A stretch of DNA of 64,000 bases from Pontibacter roseus DSM 17521. GTDB lineage: Bacteria; Bacteroidota; Bacteroidia; Cytophagales; Hymenobacteraceae. A program made the translations under genes and the position numbers. The notes under the pieces were generated by a model, which saw only the letters and a list, made by a program, of their open reading frames with translations, ran no database searches and was not told where the DNA came from. The stretch lies in assembly GCF_000373265.1 (NCBI RefSeq), contig NZ_KB890762.1:878833-942832 (forward strand). Direction: 5' to 3'. Within the stretch, counting starts at the first letter, position 1, and each line of letters opens with the position of its first letter. Shown here in pieces: positions 36,900 to 47,072 of this stretch.

Positions 36900-37181
36900 A
36901 ACCGTGGCTGCAAAATCATGTAAGCTTAGTAAATGCTTCGTATGAGGTATGAATGTCTAAATATACCAAATGCTATCTAAAAAACCATACTTCTTCTTGC
37001 TTGTATGAACAAACCCATACCTGAGACACCTTGGGCAGAGGCAAAGTGTTAACCACGCGGGTAAGTTTTTCGCATAGTAACAGTCAGGCTATACCTAACT
37101 GCTACATCCTCCTATCCTTCCAATTCTGTCTTAAAATTGACTATATTCGCATCAAATTTGAAAAATCCTTGTTAGTAACCT

Positions 37182-40100
37182 ATGCAACTTACTACAGTAG
37201 AACCATACAAGCCTGTCAACCATATCCGTATCGTGACAGCAGCCTCATTGTTTGACGGCCACGACGCGGCCATCAACATCATGCGCCGCATCATTCAGGC
37301 CTCCGGCGCGGAGGTGATACACCTCGGTCACAACCGTTCGGTGCAGGAGATTGTGGACTGCGCCATACAGGAAGATGCGCAGGCTATCGCCATCACCTCT
37401 TACCAGGGTGGCCATATCGAGTATTTCAAGTACATGCACGACCTGCTCCACGAGCGCGGCTGTGGCCACATCCGCCTGTTCGGTGGCGGCGGCGGTGTGA
37501 TTCTGCCTTCTGAAATTGAGGAACTGCATGGGTATGGCATCGCCCGTATCTACTCCCCTGACGACGGACGCGCCATGGGCCTGCAAGGTATGATTAACGA
37601 CATGCTGCAGAAGTGCGACTTCCCAACGGGCAAAGACCTGAATGGAGAAGTAAACCACCTGCGCGACAAAGACCCAAAGTCCATTGCCCGCCTGATATCT
37701 GCTGCCGAGAACTTCCCGGAGGAGGCCCGCAGCATCCTGAACCAGGTGAAGGAGCAGGCGAAAGAAGTGAAAACCCCGGTGCTAGGTATAACCGGTACTG
37801 GCGGCGCCGGCAAGTCGTCGCTGGTGGATGAACTGGTGCGCCGCTTCCTGATGGACTTCCCGGAAAAGAAAATCGCCATCATCTCCGTGGACCCTTCTAA
37901 GCGCAAGACAGGTGGAGCCTTGCTGGGTGACAGAATCCGTATGAACTCCATTTCCAACGAGCGGGTGTACATGCGCTCGCTGGCTACCCGCCAAAGCAAC
38001 CTGGCTCTGAGCAAATATGTGCAAGATGCTGTGGACATCGTGAAGGCAGCCGACTTTGACCTGATTATCCTCGAGACATCCGGTATAGGCCAGTCCGACA
38101 CGGAGATTATCGAGCACTCGGATATGAGCCTGTATGTGATGACGCCGGAGTATGGGGCCGCCACCCAACTCGAGAAAATCGATATGCTGGACTTTGCTGA
38201 TGTCATCGCCCTGAACAAGTTTGACAAGCGCGGTGCACTCGACGCCCTGCGTGATGTAAAGAAGCAGTACAAGCGCAACCACCAGTTGTGGGAAGTAAAC
38301 GATGACGAGATTCCGGTATTCGGGACCATCGCCTCTCAATTCAACGACCCGGGCATGAACCAGCTATACCGTGCTGTGATGGCGAAAATCTCGGAGAAGA
38401 CAGGTATAGCATTTGCCTCCAACTTACAGACTTCCAAGGAAATGTCGGAGAAGGTGTTCATCATCCCTCCTGCCCGTACCCGTTACCTGTCCGAGATTTC
38501 GGAGACCATCCGCAACTACGATAAATGGACGAAAGACCAGGCCGAGGTAGCCCAGAAACTGTACGGTATCCGCAAGTCTATTGAAGCAGTGCAAGGTATA
38601 GTCCTAGAGGACAAAGAGCGTTTGGTAAAGCAGCTGGAGCAGGCGTATGCCGAAGTGGAGCTGAGCCTGGACGGCCAGAATAAGAAAATCCTGGAGAACT
38701 GGAAAGAGAAAGTACAGGCCTACAAAAATGAGTTCTATATCTTCAAGGTACGCGATAAAGAACTGAAGATAAAGACCCACACCGAGTCGCTGTCGCACCT
38801 GCAAATACCGAAAGTATCTACGCCACGCTACGAGGCCTGGGGTGACTTGCTGAAGTGGAACCTGCAGGAGAACGTGCCGGGTGAGTTCCCTTATACAGCC
38901 GGTGTGTTCCCATTCAAGCGCGAAGGCGAAGACCCTACCCGTATGTTCGCGGGCGAAGGCGGACCGGAGCGAACGAACCGTCGCTTCCACTACGTGAGTT
39001 TAGGAATGCCAGCCAAGCGCTTGTCTACCGCTTTTGACTCCGTGACGTTGTACGGCGAAGACCCGGATTACAGACCAGACATCTATGGTAAAATCGGTAA
39101 TTCTGGCGTGAGCATCTGCTGCCTCGATGATGCCAAAAAACTTTATTCCGGCTTCAACCTGGCCGACCCGATGACTTCGGTTTCCATGACCATCAACGGC
39201 CCGGCTGCTATCCTGACCGGCTTCTTCATGAACGCCGCCATTGACCAGCAGTGTGAGCTGTACATCAAAGAAAACGGCCTGGAAGAGGAAATCAATCAGA
39301 AGATTGAGAACATCTACCAAAAGAAAGGCGTGGAGCGTCCACGCTATCAGGGCGAACTGCCCAAAGGCAACGATGGTCTGGGCCTGATGCTGTTGGGCGT
39401 GACCGGCGAACAGGTACTGCCGGCAGAGGTATACGAGCCTATCAAGACCCGCACACTGGCAGCAGTACGCGGTACGGTGCAGGCCGACATCCTGAAAGAA
39501 GACCAGGCGCAGAACACCTGCATCTTCTCCACGGAGTTCTCGCTGCGTTTGATGGGTGACGTGCAGGCGTACTTTATCGACAAGAACGTGCGCAACTTTT
39601 ACTCGGTATCTATTTCCGGTTACCACATTGCAGAGGCGGGCGCCAACCCGATTTCTCAGCTGGCCTTCACGCTGGCTAATGGCTTCACCTTTGTAGAGTA
39701 TTATGTGAGCCGCGGCATGGACATCAACAAGTTCGCCCCTAACCTGAGCTTCTTCTTCTCCAACGGCATCGACCCCGAATATGCGGTGATTGGTCGTGTG
39801 GCCAGAAGGATTTGGGCAAAGGCGATGAAGCACAAGTATGGCGCCGATGCCCGTTCGCAGATGTTGAAATACCACATCCAGACGTCCGGCCGTTCGCTGC
39901 ACGCGCAGGAGATTGATTTCAACGACATCCGTACCACGCTGCAGGCACTGTATGCCATTTACGACAACTGCAACTCGCTGCATACCAACGCCTACGATGA
40001 AGCGATTACTACTCCGACGGAGGCTTCTGTTCGTCGTGCCATGGCGATTCAGCTTATTATCAACCGGGAGTTAGGTCTTGCCAAAAACGAGAACCCGCTG

Positions 40101-40568
40101 CAAGGCTCCTTCATCATCGAAGAGCTAACGGATTTGGTGGAAGAGGCCGTATTGCTGGAGTTTGACCGCATCACAGAGCGTGGCGGTGTGCTGGGTGCCA
40201 TGGAAACCATGTACCAGCGCGGCAAGATACAGGAGGAAAGCCTATATTATGAGACGCTGAAGCATACCGGCGAGTATCCGATAATCGGCGTAAACACCTT
40301 CCTCTCCTCCACCGGCTCCCCTACTGTCATTCCACAGGAGGTGATTCGCGCTACGGAGGAAGAGAAGCAGTACCAGATAACCATGCTGCAGTCGCTGCAC
40401 CAGCGCAATGCAGATATTTCAACTGAGATGCTGAAGCGGATACAGCAGGTGGCCATCAACAACGGCAACATCTTCGAGGAGATGATGGAGACGGTGAAGT
40501 TCTGTTCACTGGGGCAAATCACGAATGCCTTGTTTGAAGTAGGCGGCCAATACCGCCGAAACATGTAA
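37182..40568 (+). CDS. icmF: Fused acyl-CoA mutase with G-protein chaperone (IcmF)
   Basis: 1128 residues in IcmF order: N-terminal B12 domain (D25-G-H27 in [23 protein letters not shown]), MeaI-type GTPase (Walker [14 protein letters not shown] with K211, NKFDKRGA), linker, and the mutase barrel ([31 protein letters not shown]). IcmF interconverts isobutyryl-CoA (or isovaleryl-CoA) and n-butyryl-CoA using adenosylcobalamin and repairs itself through its GTPase. The [18 protein letters not shown] segment argues for IcmF and against methylmalonyl-CoA mutase. Terminator at 40611. Confidence 0.95.
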   Translation: MQLTTVEPYKPVNHIRIVTAASLFDGHDAAINIMRRIIQASGAEVIHLGHNRSVQEIVDCAIQEDAQAIAITSYQGGHIEYFKYMHDLLHERGCGHIRLFGGGGGVILPSEIEELHGYGIARIYSPDDGRAMGLQGMINDMLQKCDFPTGKDLNGEVNHLRDKDPKSIARLISAAENFPEEARSILNQVKEQAKEVKTPVLGITGTGGAGKSSLVDELVRRFLMDFPEKKIAIISVDPSKRKTGGALLGDRIRMNSISNERVYMRSLATRQSNLALSKYVQDAVDIVKAADFDLIILETSGIGQSDTEIIEHSDMSLYVMTPEYGAATQLEKIDMLDFADVIALNKFDKRGALDALRDVKKQYKRNHQLWEVNDDEIPVFGTIASQFNDPGMNQLYRAVMAKISEKTGIAFASNLQTSKEMSEKVFIIPPARTRYLSEISETIRNYDKWTKDQAEVAQKLYGIRKSIEAVQGIVLEDKERLVKQLEQAYAEVELSLDGQNKKILENWKEKVQAYKNEFYIFKVRDKELKIKTHTESLSHLQIPKVSTPRYEAWGDLLKWNLQENVPGEFPYTAGVFPFKREGEDPTRMFAGEGGPERTNRRFHYVSLGMPAKRLSTAFDSVTLYGEDPDYRPDIYGKIGNSGVSICCLDDAKKLYSGFNLADPMTSVSMTINGPAAILTGFFMNAAIDQQCELYIKENGLEEEINQKIENIYQKKGVERPRYQGELPKGNDGLGLMLLGVTGEQVLPAEVYEPIKTRTLAAVRGTVQADILKEDQAQNTCIFSTEFSLRLMGDVQAYFIDKNVRNFYSVSISGYHIAEAGANPISQLAFTLANGFTFVEYYVSRGMDINKFAPNLSFFFSNGIDPEYAVIGRVARRIWAKAMKHKYGADARSQMLKYHIQTSGRSLHAQEIDFNDIRTTLQALYAIYDNCNSLHTNAYDEAITTPTEASVRRAMAIQLIINRELGLAKNENPLQGSFIIEELTDLVEEAVLLEFDRITERGGVLGAMETMYQRGKIQEESLYYETLKHTGEYPIIGVNTFLSSTGSPTVIPQEVIRATEEEKQYQITMLQSLHQRNADISTEMLKRIQQVAINNGNIFEEMMETVKFCSLGQITNALFEVGGQYRRNM

Positions 40569-40610
40569 CCGCTACCACAATAGCACGATTAACCAGACAT
40601 TTAAGAAGTG

Positions 40611-40645
40611 ACAAAGGCCGGGCGAGAGTTCGGCCTTTGTCTTTA
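40611..40645 (+). terminator. icmF hairpin terminator
   Basis: CAAAGGCCG and CGGCCTTTG pair across GGCGAGAGTT, followed by TCTTT, 43 bp after the icmF stop. Confidence 0.9.
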
Positions 40646-40720
40646 TACCTCTTGATAACCAATGGCTTCTAACACCTAAACTATACCGAGCCGTATACTC
40701 AACCATGTAACCCCACGACT

Positions 40721-40876
40721 ATGGAAAAAGACCAACTCACAACACTGCCTGTCATTTTATTGGGAACTACCCTCCTGCTGTTGGGAGCGGCCACCTACCT
40801 ATACCTGAGTACCCGCATCGAAGAGGAAGACATAGACTTCGACCTATGGGATGAGGATGTCAGTGACTATGCCTGA
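40721..40876 (+). CDS. Small membrane protein with acidic tail, 51 aa
   Basis: ATG at 40721 codes for 51 residues: short polar head (MEKDQLTTLP), one membrane helix (VILLGTTLLLLGAATYLYL), then a very acidic tail (EEEDIDFDLWDEDVSDY). A terminator follows directly at 40879, which supports a real transcript. The ILLGTT and DID..ED patterns resemble the micro-ORF at 43429. Function unknown. Confidence 0.6.
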   Translation: MEKDQLTTLPVILLGTTLLLLGAATYLYLSTRIEEEDIDFDLWDEDVSDYA

Positions 40877-40878
40877 CA

Positions 40879-40928
40879 CAAAAAGAGCGGCCCGCTACAC
40901 CTGATAGTATAGCGGGCCGCTCTTTTTA
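40879..40928 (+). terminator. Strong hairpin terminator
   Basis: AAAAAGAGCGGCCCGCTA and TAGCGGGCCGCTCTTTTT are nearly perfect inverted copies with a 13-base loop, immediately after the stop at 40876. T-runs on both strands allow bidirectional use. Confidence 0.92.
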
Positions 40929-40983
40929 CGTCATCATGCGGTAGCCAGGTTTTGACGATACCTGGCCACAGCACATGGAACTG

Positions 40984-41394
40984 CTATAGGTTGTAATTGC
41001 CTGCGGATTCCGGCTGGAATGTTACCTTCTCAATCTTGTAGTGAATGGTTCCGGATGGTACCGGCCACTCCACCTCGTCGCCTTCCCGGCAACCAAGTAT
41101 GGCGGTGCCCACAGGGGCGAAAATAGATATCTTGCGGGCGTTCACATCCGCCTCTTTCGGGTATACCAATGTAATCTCCATTTCTTTGCCACTCTGCAGG
41201 TCGCGCAGCAGCACACGGGAATTCATAGTCACCACATCGGCCGGAATTTCTTCTGAGGCTACACGCTTGGCGCGCTTCAGCTCCTCGCCGAGTTTACCGA
41301 TGTTGGCAGGAGCTCCTGCTCCCTGCCGCTGCAGTTGTATCAGGTCCACCAGGCGCTTGTAGTCCAGTTCCGTTAAATAAATCACATTTTCCAT
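40984..41394 (-). CDS. GreA/GreB C-terminal domain protein (Rnk-like)
   Basis: 136 residues from the ATG at 41394, which overlaps the last bases of the upstream gene's stop. It reads MENVIYLTELDYKRLVDL then a short helical part and the FKBP-like Gre C-terminal domain (VTMNSRVLLRD, ITLVYPKEAD, KISIFAPVGTAILG, GDEVEWPVPSGTIHYKIEKV). It lacks the long Gre coiled coil, so it matches nucleoside diphosphate kinase regulator (Rnk) type proteins that bind RNA polymerase but do not cleave transcripts. Confidence 0.85.
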   Translation of the reverse strand: MENVIYLTELDYKRLVDLIQLQRQGAGAPANIGKLGEELKRAKRVASEEIPADVVTMNSRVLLRDLQSGKEMEITLVYPKEADVNARKISIFAPVGTAILGCREGDEVEWPVPSGTIHYKIEKVTFQPESAGNYNL

Positions 41395-41395
41395 A

Positions 41396-42952
41396 TTAAT
41401 TGAGCACATAGTTCCGACTGATTTGGCTGGGCAAAGCGTTCGACGGGAAGTAAAGCTCCTGAAAGCTCACGCTCCTGCCCTGCTCCACACGTCTGAAAAT
41501 TTTATCCGGCGTAATCTGTTCCAATCCGGCAAAGCCGCAGGCCTCCATCACCTCAATGGTCGACTTGATGGTGTTGCCATGGAAATTGGCCACCCGCACC
41601 CGCTTCTCCGCCACATCCAGTCCGCTGTACAGGTGCTTGTCCTGCGTGGCTATACCTACCGGGCAACGACCGGAGTCGCACTGCAGCGCCTGGATGCAAC
41701 CCAGCGCGAACATCATCCCCCGGGCGCTGTAGCAAATATCGGCTCCCAATGAAACCGCCTTGATGATATCGACACCCGTTATTATCTTGCCTGCCGCAAT
41801 GAGTTTTATCTCATCACGCAACCCGTACTTCTGCAGCATGTTCTGCACAAAGGCAAGGGCATCGTAGAGCGGCATACCTAGGCTGTCTGTGAACTCCAAT
41901 GGCGCAGCGCCGGTGCCACCCTCAGCTCCATCTATGGTGATGAAGTCCGGGTAGATTTGGTTGTGCATCATCTCCTGGCACAGGCGTTCAAACTCCTGCT
42001 TGTTACCAATACACAGCTTGATACCGATAGGCTTTCCTTCAGACAGCACCCGCAATTTTTCAATATAAAGCAGCATCGTGAACTGGTCCTGGAAAGCCGA
42101 GTGCGCGGGCGGAGAAGCCACAGTAGTATACGGTACCACTTTACGGATAGCCGCGATTTCAGGTGTATTTTTGGCAGCTGGCAATATACCTCCATGGCCC
42201 GGCTTGGCACCCTGCGATAGCTTTATCTCCACCATCTTGATGTTGGGGTGCGCCACCTGCTCCCGGAACAGCTGCTCCGAGAAGTTGCCGTCCTTGTCGC
42301 GGCAGCCAAAGTAGCCGGTACCTACCTGCCATATCAAATCCCCGCCTCCTTCTATATGGAAAGGACTCACGCCACCCTCGCCGGTGTTGTGCGCGAAGCC
42401 GCCCAGTTTGGCGCCGGCGCTCAGGGCGGTCACAGCGGTTTTGCTCAGCGAGCCGTAGCTCATAGCGGAAATGTTGTAGATGCTGGCGCTGTAGGGCTGG
42501 CGGCAGCGGCTGCTCCCCACTGTCACGCGCAGGTCCTGCTCCCGCACATGCGCTGGGAACATGGTATGGGCTATCCATTCAAAGCCCACCTCCTGGCTAT
42601 TGGCCTGCATACCGAATGGCACCGTCTGGCGCACGTTCTTAGCGCGCTGGTAAACCACAGAACGCTGGCGGCGGCTGAATGGCTTGCCATCCAAATCAGA
42701 CTCAAAGAAATACTGGCGCAGCTCCGGGCGGATGCTCTCGAAGAAGTAGCGCAGGTAACCCACTAGCGGATAGTTGCGCAGAATGGTGTGTTTGCCCTGC
42801 CGTATATTGCGCAGGTATACCAGGTGCAGCGGCACAATAGCGACCAGCAGCCACAGGTACTGCCGCTCAAACACCGATAGAAACAATGTGATAAGATAAG
42901 CTGCTAGAAAGGCATACCCCATGGTTTGCCTCACACTGACATGACTTGCCAT
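41396..42952 (-). CDS. FMN-binding glutamate synthase family protein
   Basis: 518 residues: two N-terminal membrane helices (about 12-45) followed by a GltS/GltB-type FMN barrel (MSYGSLSKTAVTALSAGAKL, GEGGVSPF, DGAEGGTGAAPLEF, LGADICYSARGMMFALGC) with an iron-sulfur cysteine set CIQALQCDSGRCPVG. Stand-alone proteins of this type are not full glutamate synthases (no glutaminase domain); the electron acceptor and substrate are unknown. Co-transcribed with the Rnk-like gene. Confidence 0.9.
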   Translation of the reverse strand: MASHVSVRQTMGYAFLAAYLITLFLSVFERQYLWLLVAIVPLHLVYLRNIRQGKHTILRNYPLVGYLRYFFESIRPELRQYFFESDLDGKPFSRRQRSVVYQRAKNVRQTVPFGMQANSQEVGFEWIAHTMFPAHVREQDLRVTVGSSRCRQPYSASIYNISAMSYGSLSKTAVTALSAGAKLGGFAHNTGEGGVSPFHIEGGGDLIWQVGTGYFGCRDKDGNFSEQLFREQVAHPNIKMVEIKLSQGAKPGHGGILPAAKNTPEIAAIRKVVPYTTVASPPAHSAFQDQFTMLLYIEKLRVLSEGKPIGIKLCIGNKQEFERLCQEMMHNQIYPDFITIDGAEGGTGAAPLEFTDSLGMPLYDALAFVQNMLQKYGLRDEIKLIAAGKIITGVDIIKAVSLGADICYSARGMMFALGCIQALQCDSGRCPVGIATQDKHLYSGLDVAEKRVRVANFHGNTIKSTIEVMEACGFAGLEQITPDKIFRRVEQGRSVSFQELYFPSNALPSQISRNYVLN

Positions 42953-43428
42953 AATTCAATAAGGAAAATGTTAAGGATTTTTACTCTTCAGGCGTTTCCG
43001 GAATTGTCTGCCTTGGTCAAGTGATGAACGCTGCAGGCAACCCCGGAGTACTAGTTGAAGGCTTTGGGGGAGGTGAAAAAATGCAGGCAATAGCCGTTCA
43101 GCTCATCACGTAAGGACACGTGATGAGAAGCCGCCACCAATCCAGAAAGGGGGGCTGCCCATAACAGAGCGCTGATACTTCTAAAAGGCCTCATATCTTT
43201 TTGACACTGCAAAGGTATAGGAAAGAAACTGACAATACACCACCTTCCGCATTGAAATAATTACTTCCGCAAAATGCGGGCCATACAGGTCTCTATACCT
43301 ACATTCTTCCAATTTTGGCAGAGAGTCTTTCAAAGGGCCTAGGTCTTAAATTTATCCTAAAAACGATGACAACCTTCATTGCTATATAGCGTTTAGGAAG
43401 TAGGTTTAACTCTTCAGGCAAAAACACC
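42953..43428. other. Intergenic region without a recognised gene
   Basis: About 475 bp. An imperfect hairpin (TCATCACGTAAGGACACGTGATGA at 43106-43129) could be an operator or attenuator. One AGGTATAG at 43213 and a CTATACCT near 43292. No convincing coding frame. Confidence 0.45.
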
Positions 43429-43560
43429 ATGATGCGCATTACGACTATATCCTCGCTGCTGCTTATTGGCACCACATTCGGTTACCTCATGAAAGGATGG
43501 CTGACGCCAGGCGCGCTCGACATTGACCTCCACGAAGAAGATATTCATCTATATCTCTAG
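43429..43560 (+). CDS. Small membrane protein with acidic tail, 43 aa
   Basis: ATG at 43429 (or 43432) codes for 43 residues: MMRITTISSLLLIGTTFGYL (one membrane helix), then GWLTPGALDIDLHEEDIHLYL. A clean hairpin terminator starts 24 bp after the stop. The LLIGTT and DIDL.EED patterns recall the micro-ORF at 40721. Function unknown. Confidence 0.6.
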   Translation: MMRITTISSLLLIGTTFGYLMKGWLTPGALDIDLHEEDIHLYL

Positions 43561-43584
43561 ACTTGTGAACGTTGTTTTGATAGC

Positions 43585-43618
43585 GGAAAAGCAGGCCTCC
43601 GGTCTGCTTTTCTGTTTT
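43585..43618 (+). terminator. Hairpin terminator after the 43-aa micro-ORF
   Basis: AAAAGCAG and CTGCTTTT pair across GCCTCCGGT, followed by CTGTTTT. Confidence 0.8.
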
Positions 43619-43693
43619 ACAGGAGGGGCTGTTTAGGTTAATCCCGCCTGAAGCCGTACTTTTATACTTTGTATCCATCATTAAACTACCTAC

Positions 43694-44293
43694 ATGACAT
43701 TACAGGAAAAGATAAGCTACATTATTGGCCGCGATATGGCAGCCAACCTGAAAAAACAGGGAATTGAAATCCAGGCCGAGCCATTCATGAAAGGTTTGAA
43801 AGAAGTGCTGGCAGGACAGCCCTCCTCTCTATCGGAGCAGGAAGTGCAGCAGGCCATGATGCAGCTTCAGCAGGAGATGACGCAGAATCAAGGCGCTAAA
43901 GGCTCTGAGAACCAGAAAAAAGGGGAAGCGTTCCTGGCTGAGAACAAGGGCAAAGAAGGTGTGAAGACATTGCCGAGCGGGCTCCAATACCAGGTGCTGC
44001 AGGAAGGCACCGGCAAGTCGCCAGCTGCTTCCGACAAGGTAACCACCCACTACCACGGCACACTCATTGACGGCACCGTATTCGACTCCAGCTATGAGCG
44101 GGGACAGCCTGCCACCTTCCCGGTGAATGGCGTGATTGCAGGCTGGACAGAAGCCTTGCAACTGATGAAAGAAGGCGCTAAGTGGAGGCTTTTCATCCCG
44201 TCTAACCTAGCCTATGGCTCACAAGGAGCCGGCGACGTGATAGGACCGAACACAACGTTGATATTTGATGTAGAGCTGATTTCAGTTCATTAA
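43694..44293 (+). CDS. FKBP-type peptidyl-prolyl isomerase (FklB-like)
   Basis: 199 residues: an N-terminal helical dimerisation region (about 1-75, IGRDMAANLKKQGIEI), then the FKBP domain (about 95-199; VTTHYHGTLIDGTVFDSSYE, FPVNGVIAGWTEALQLM, WRLFIPSNLAYG). It matches Mip/FklB chaperone isomerases but has no signal peptide, so it should be cytoplasmic. A TATACTTTG box lies at 43663, and a perfect palindrome terminator follows at 44305. Confidence 0.95.
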   Translation: MTLQEKISYIIGRDMAANLKKQGIEIQAEPFMKGLKEVLAGQPSSLSEQEVQQAMMQLQQEMTQNQGAKGSENQKKGEAFLAENKGKEGVKTLPSGLQYQVLQEGTGKSPAASDKVTTHYHGTLIDGTVFDSSYERGQPATFPVNGVIAGWTEALQLMKEGAKWRLFIPSNLAYGSQGAGDVIGPNTTLIFDVELISVH

Positions 44294-44304
44294 TCTTCCT
44301 TAAC

Positions 44305-44346
44305 GAAGCGGGGGTATGGCTGTACAGCCATACCCCCGCTTCATTT
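44305..44346. terminator. Perfect palindromic terminator
   Basis: GAAGCGGGGGTATGGCTGT and ACAGCCATACCCCCGCTTC are perfect complements with no loop, 38 bp, followed by ATTTT on the plus strand. It serves the convergent FKBP and STAS-like genes. Confidence 0.9.
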
Positions 44347-44364
44347 TGATAGTGGCCTATACCT

Positions 44365-44862
44365 CTACATACTAGCCACTTTCATATCAGTAGTTGACAT
44401 TTCATGTAGCCAACGGCGGCTCTCCTCCCGGTATAGGAAGTGGTTCAGGATTAAAAAGTTCTCTCCATCCATCATCTCATCCCCGTCAATTTCGTGTACC
44501 AAGCTGTTGTAGGCAAACACTGGCATGATGATGGCGATGAAGACATTCTTCTGCACAGCGCGCAGCACCTCCGGGAAAATGTATTTGAAAACCCATTGCT
44601 GGTCCTCCTTCTCAATAGTTACCCGTTGCTGCAGGTCCATCACCCATTTCTGGGGTTTGTACACATGCACCATGTACATGATGTGCGCATAGCCTTGCCT
44701 AAGCTCCACCGAAGTCACTTTACCGCTCCACTTTATATACAAGGTCTCCTCCTCCTGGTTATAACTCAGCGTCAGGTTCTCCTGCAGCACCTTCCTCTCC
44801 AAATCGCTTACAGTGAAATGTTTACTGAAGGCAGTAGTGCCTTTTAGATTGTCTGTGAACAT
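44365..44862 (-). CDS. STAS-like protein, paralogue 1 of 3
   Basis: 165 residues, soluble. Pattern: strand (LTLSYNQEEETLYIKWSG), helix, KWVMDLQQRV, helix, NVFIAIIMPVFAYNSLVHE, then an acidic patch (EIDGDEMMDGENF) and FLYREESRRWLHEM. It resembles a STAS/SpoIIAA-like alpha-beta fold (weak). Two diverged relatives lie at 46629 and 50052; all share a length near 140-165 and the ordering VxDxxQ..E..W..FP. Function unknown. Confidence 0.7.
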   Translation of the reverse strand: MFTDNLKGTTAFSKHFTVSDLERKVLQENLTLSYNQEEETLYIKWSGKVTSVELRQGYAHIMYMVHVYKPQKWVMDLQQRVTIEKEDQQWVFKYIFPEVLRAVQKNVFIAIIMPVFAYNSLVHEIDGDEMMDGENFLILNHFLYREESRRWLHEMSTTDMKVASM

Positions 44863-45171
44863 ACAAATATGAGTAAACGCCTTGTAAAGGCTTTGTTTAG
44901 TTAGATTGGCTTAGTTCTATACCATGGCAGCAACTGCAGTCAGGGTATAGGCAAAGATGCGATTAACACTTCAATATTACAAGAAATAATAAAACTAAAT
45001 ATGGAAATATAGAATAACCAGCAGCTAATTAACTCGCTAGCAGGTGGTAGACTGTGGCATAGGTTCTATCTGTAAACAGCTGTAGCGTTAGCACGGCACC
45101 TCCTATAGAACAAAACAGGCTGCCAGCCGTTCTAAAGTCATTTAGTGCATTCACCAAAATTCTATACTTGT
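44863..45171. other. Divergent promoter region
   Basis: About 309 bp between the divergent STAS-like gene and glutamate dehydrogenase. AT-rich around 44960-45020. TCTATACTTG lies immediately before the GDH start. No gene seen. Confidence 0.45.
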
Positions 45172-46596
45172 ATGGCAAACACCCAAAATGAAGGCAAGAA
45201 ATTCCTGGACAGCGTGCATCAGTTCTTCGACCACGCTGCCAGCTTTTCGAGACTTGACCCAGGTATACTCGCGCAGATAAAGACCTGCAACAGTGTTTAC
45301 AAAGTATCGTTTCCTGTTGAGATTGATGGGAAAATCGAAGTATTTGAGGGAATACGTGTACAGCATAGTCACCACAAACTCCCGTCAAAAGGTGGTATCC
45401 GTTTCAGCATGCAGGTAGACGAGGACGAGGTGAAAGCACTGGCCACGCTGATGACGTTCAAATGCGCCGTGGTGGACGTTCCTTTCGGAGGCGCCAAGGG
45501 AGGTGTGAAGATTAACCCACGCACCAGCTCCGTCAAGACGCTGGAGAAAGTGACCCGTCGCTATGCCGCTGAGCTCATCAAGAAGAACCTCATTGGCCCA
45601 GGTATGGATGTACCGGCTCCTGACTATGGCACAGGTAGCCGTGAAATGGCCTGGATTGCCGATACTTATCAGGCACTCAAGTATGGCGAGACCAATGGCC
45701 TGGGCTGTGTGACCGGAAAACCGGTTGGGCAGGGTGGCATTAGGGGGCGCGCCGAGGCTACCGGTCTGGGCGTCTATTATGGCATCCGGGAGGCGCTGGC
45801 CGATACTGACATGCTGAAAAGCACCGGCATCAACGGCAATACCATGGAAGGCAAGCGCATTATTGTGCAGGGTCTGGGGAATGTTGGCTACAACGCTGCG
45901 CACTTCTGTCAGCAGGACGGGGCCATCATCATAGGTATAGCAGAGCGGGAAGGCGGTATCTACAACTCCAACGGCATTGATGTGGCTGAGGCCTTCAAAC
46001 ACCGCACCGAGACGGGCTCCATCCTGAACTTCGGCAACGCGAAAAACTTCGAGAACTCTGCCGCGCTGCTGGAGGAAGAATGCGACATCCTAATACCGGC
46101 CGCACTCGAGAACCAAATTCATGCCGACAACGCCGGACGCATCAAAGCGAAGATTGTGGCCGAAGGTGCCAACGGCCCGGTAACCCGTGACGCTGAGAAA
46201 GTCATGCTCCAGAATGGCATTATCATCATACCTGACCTGTATATCAACGCAGGTGGCGTAACGGTATCCTACTTTGAATGGCTCAAGAACCTATCCAACG
46301 TGCGTTTCGGGCGCATGGGCAAGCGCGCGGAAGAAGCCAGCCACCGCCGACTGGTGAACGCCATCGAGAGTTCCTCTGGCAAGAGCCTGACGGCAACGGA
46401 ACGAAGCCTGCTCATTCAAGGTGCGGACGAGATTAGCCTGGTCCGCTCCGGCCTGGAGGACACCATGATAAACGCCTACCATGAGATACGGGGTGTGATG
46501 ATTAAAAAGAATATAGAAGATATGCGGACGGCCGCTTTCCTTTCGGCCATCGAGAAGATTGGGGTGAGCTACGAGGCGCTGGGAATCTTCCCGTAA
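45172..46596 (+). CDS. Glu/Leu/Phe/Val dehydrogenase
   Basis: 474 residues from the ATG at 45172. The dehydrogenase pattern includes KLPSKGGIRF, KCAVVDVPFGGAKGGVKINP, PGMDVPAPDYGT (catalytic region) and IVQGLGNVGYNAAHF (nucleotide-binding Rossmann part). Probably an NAD(P)-linked glutamate dehydrogenase joining TCA 2-oxoglutarate and ammonium; the exact amino acid is inferred, not proven. Its neighbours are STAS-like proteins on the opposite strand. Confidence 0.95.
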   Translation: MANTQNEGKKFLDSVHQFFDHAASFSRLDPGILAQIKTCNSVYKVSFPVEIDGKIEVFEGIRVQHSHHKLPSKGGIRFSMQVDEDEVKALATLMTFKCAVVDVPFGGAKGGVKINPRTSSVKTLEKVTRRYAAELIKKNLIGPGMDVPAPDYGTGSREMAWIADTYQALKYGETNGLGCVTGKPVGQGGIRGRAEATGLGVYYGIREALADTDMLKSTGINGNTMEGKRIIVQGLGNVGYNAAHFCQQDGAIIIGIAEREGGIYNSNGIDVAEAFKHRTETGSILNFGNAKNFENSAALLEEECDILIPAALENQIHADNAGRIKAKIVAEGANGPVTRDAEKVMLQNGIIIIPDLYINAGGVTVSYFEWLKNLSNVRFGRMGKRAEEASHRRLVNAIESSSGKSLTATERSLLIQGADEISLVRSGLEDTMINAYHEIRGVMIKKNIEDMRTAAFLSAIEKIGVSYEALGIFP

Positions 46597-46628
46597 ACTG
46601 AAGACGAGATATATAGAAAACTAGTGAG

Positions 46629-47072
46629 TCAGGACGTTGCCGAGAGTGCGAAGTCCTGACTCTCTTGCATATAGGCAATCCAATCCCAAGCTTCGTCCGG
46701 GTTCGTGAAGTAGTTGAAGTGGATGAACTCGTGCAGGGGCAGGAGTTGCGTTGCGACATAATTGCTGACCAAAGCTTTGAAATGGCCTTCAGAGAAAACC
46801 ACCGCGGCATAAATATCCGACTGTATGCAGTCAAACACTTTTGGATAGTATTCGGCGTTCAACCAAGCTTCCTGCTCTGAATCAAAGGGGCCACTCTGCG
46901 AGATGTCAGTGCAGTAAAAGCAAATACGAGGGTTGTTCTTCACAAACTGCAGCACCTGCCAATACACGTCAACAAACTGCTGTGTGTCTGGCTTCGTCTT
47001 CCATTTTATGAAAAGGGCCTCCGGTTTCCTTGAATACGTTATGCTAGCAAAGCATGTCTCGCTTATGACCAT
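46629..47072 (-). CDS. STAS-like protein, paralogue 2 of 3
   Basis: 147 residues: CFASITYSRKPEALFIKWK, helix, RICFYCTDISQSGPFDSEQE, AWLNAEYYPKVFDC, DIYAAVVFSEGHFKALVSNY, then FTNPDEAWDWIAYM. The same strand-helix order and the DxxQ..E..W..YP.V pattern occur in the proteins at 44365 and 50052. No enzyme motif is visible. Confidence 0.7.
   Translation of the reverse strand: MVISETCFASITYSRKPEALFIKWKTKPDTQQFVDVYWQVLQFVKNNPRICFYCTDISQSGPFDSEQEAWLNAEYYPKVFDCIQSDIYAAVVFSEGHFKALVSNYVATQLLPLHEFIHFNYFTNPDEAWDWIAYMQESQDFALSATS

Noticed and set aside
37550-38329. 259-codon minus-strand frame within icmF
   Set aside because: Antisense to the conserved B12 and GTPase domains, rich in Ser/Arg from complement codons.
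39000-39983. Long minus-strand open frame opposite icmF (327 codons)
   Set aside because: Lies entirely antisense to a clear IcmF gene, has a His/Arg-poor shadow composition and no domain; a codon-bias shadow.
43106-43129. TCATCACGTAAGGACACGTGATGA dyad as a phage or plasmid operator
   Set aside because: A single imperfect dyad with no neighbouring regulator or repeat; only noted within the intergenic entry.
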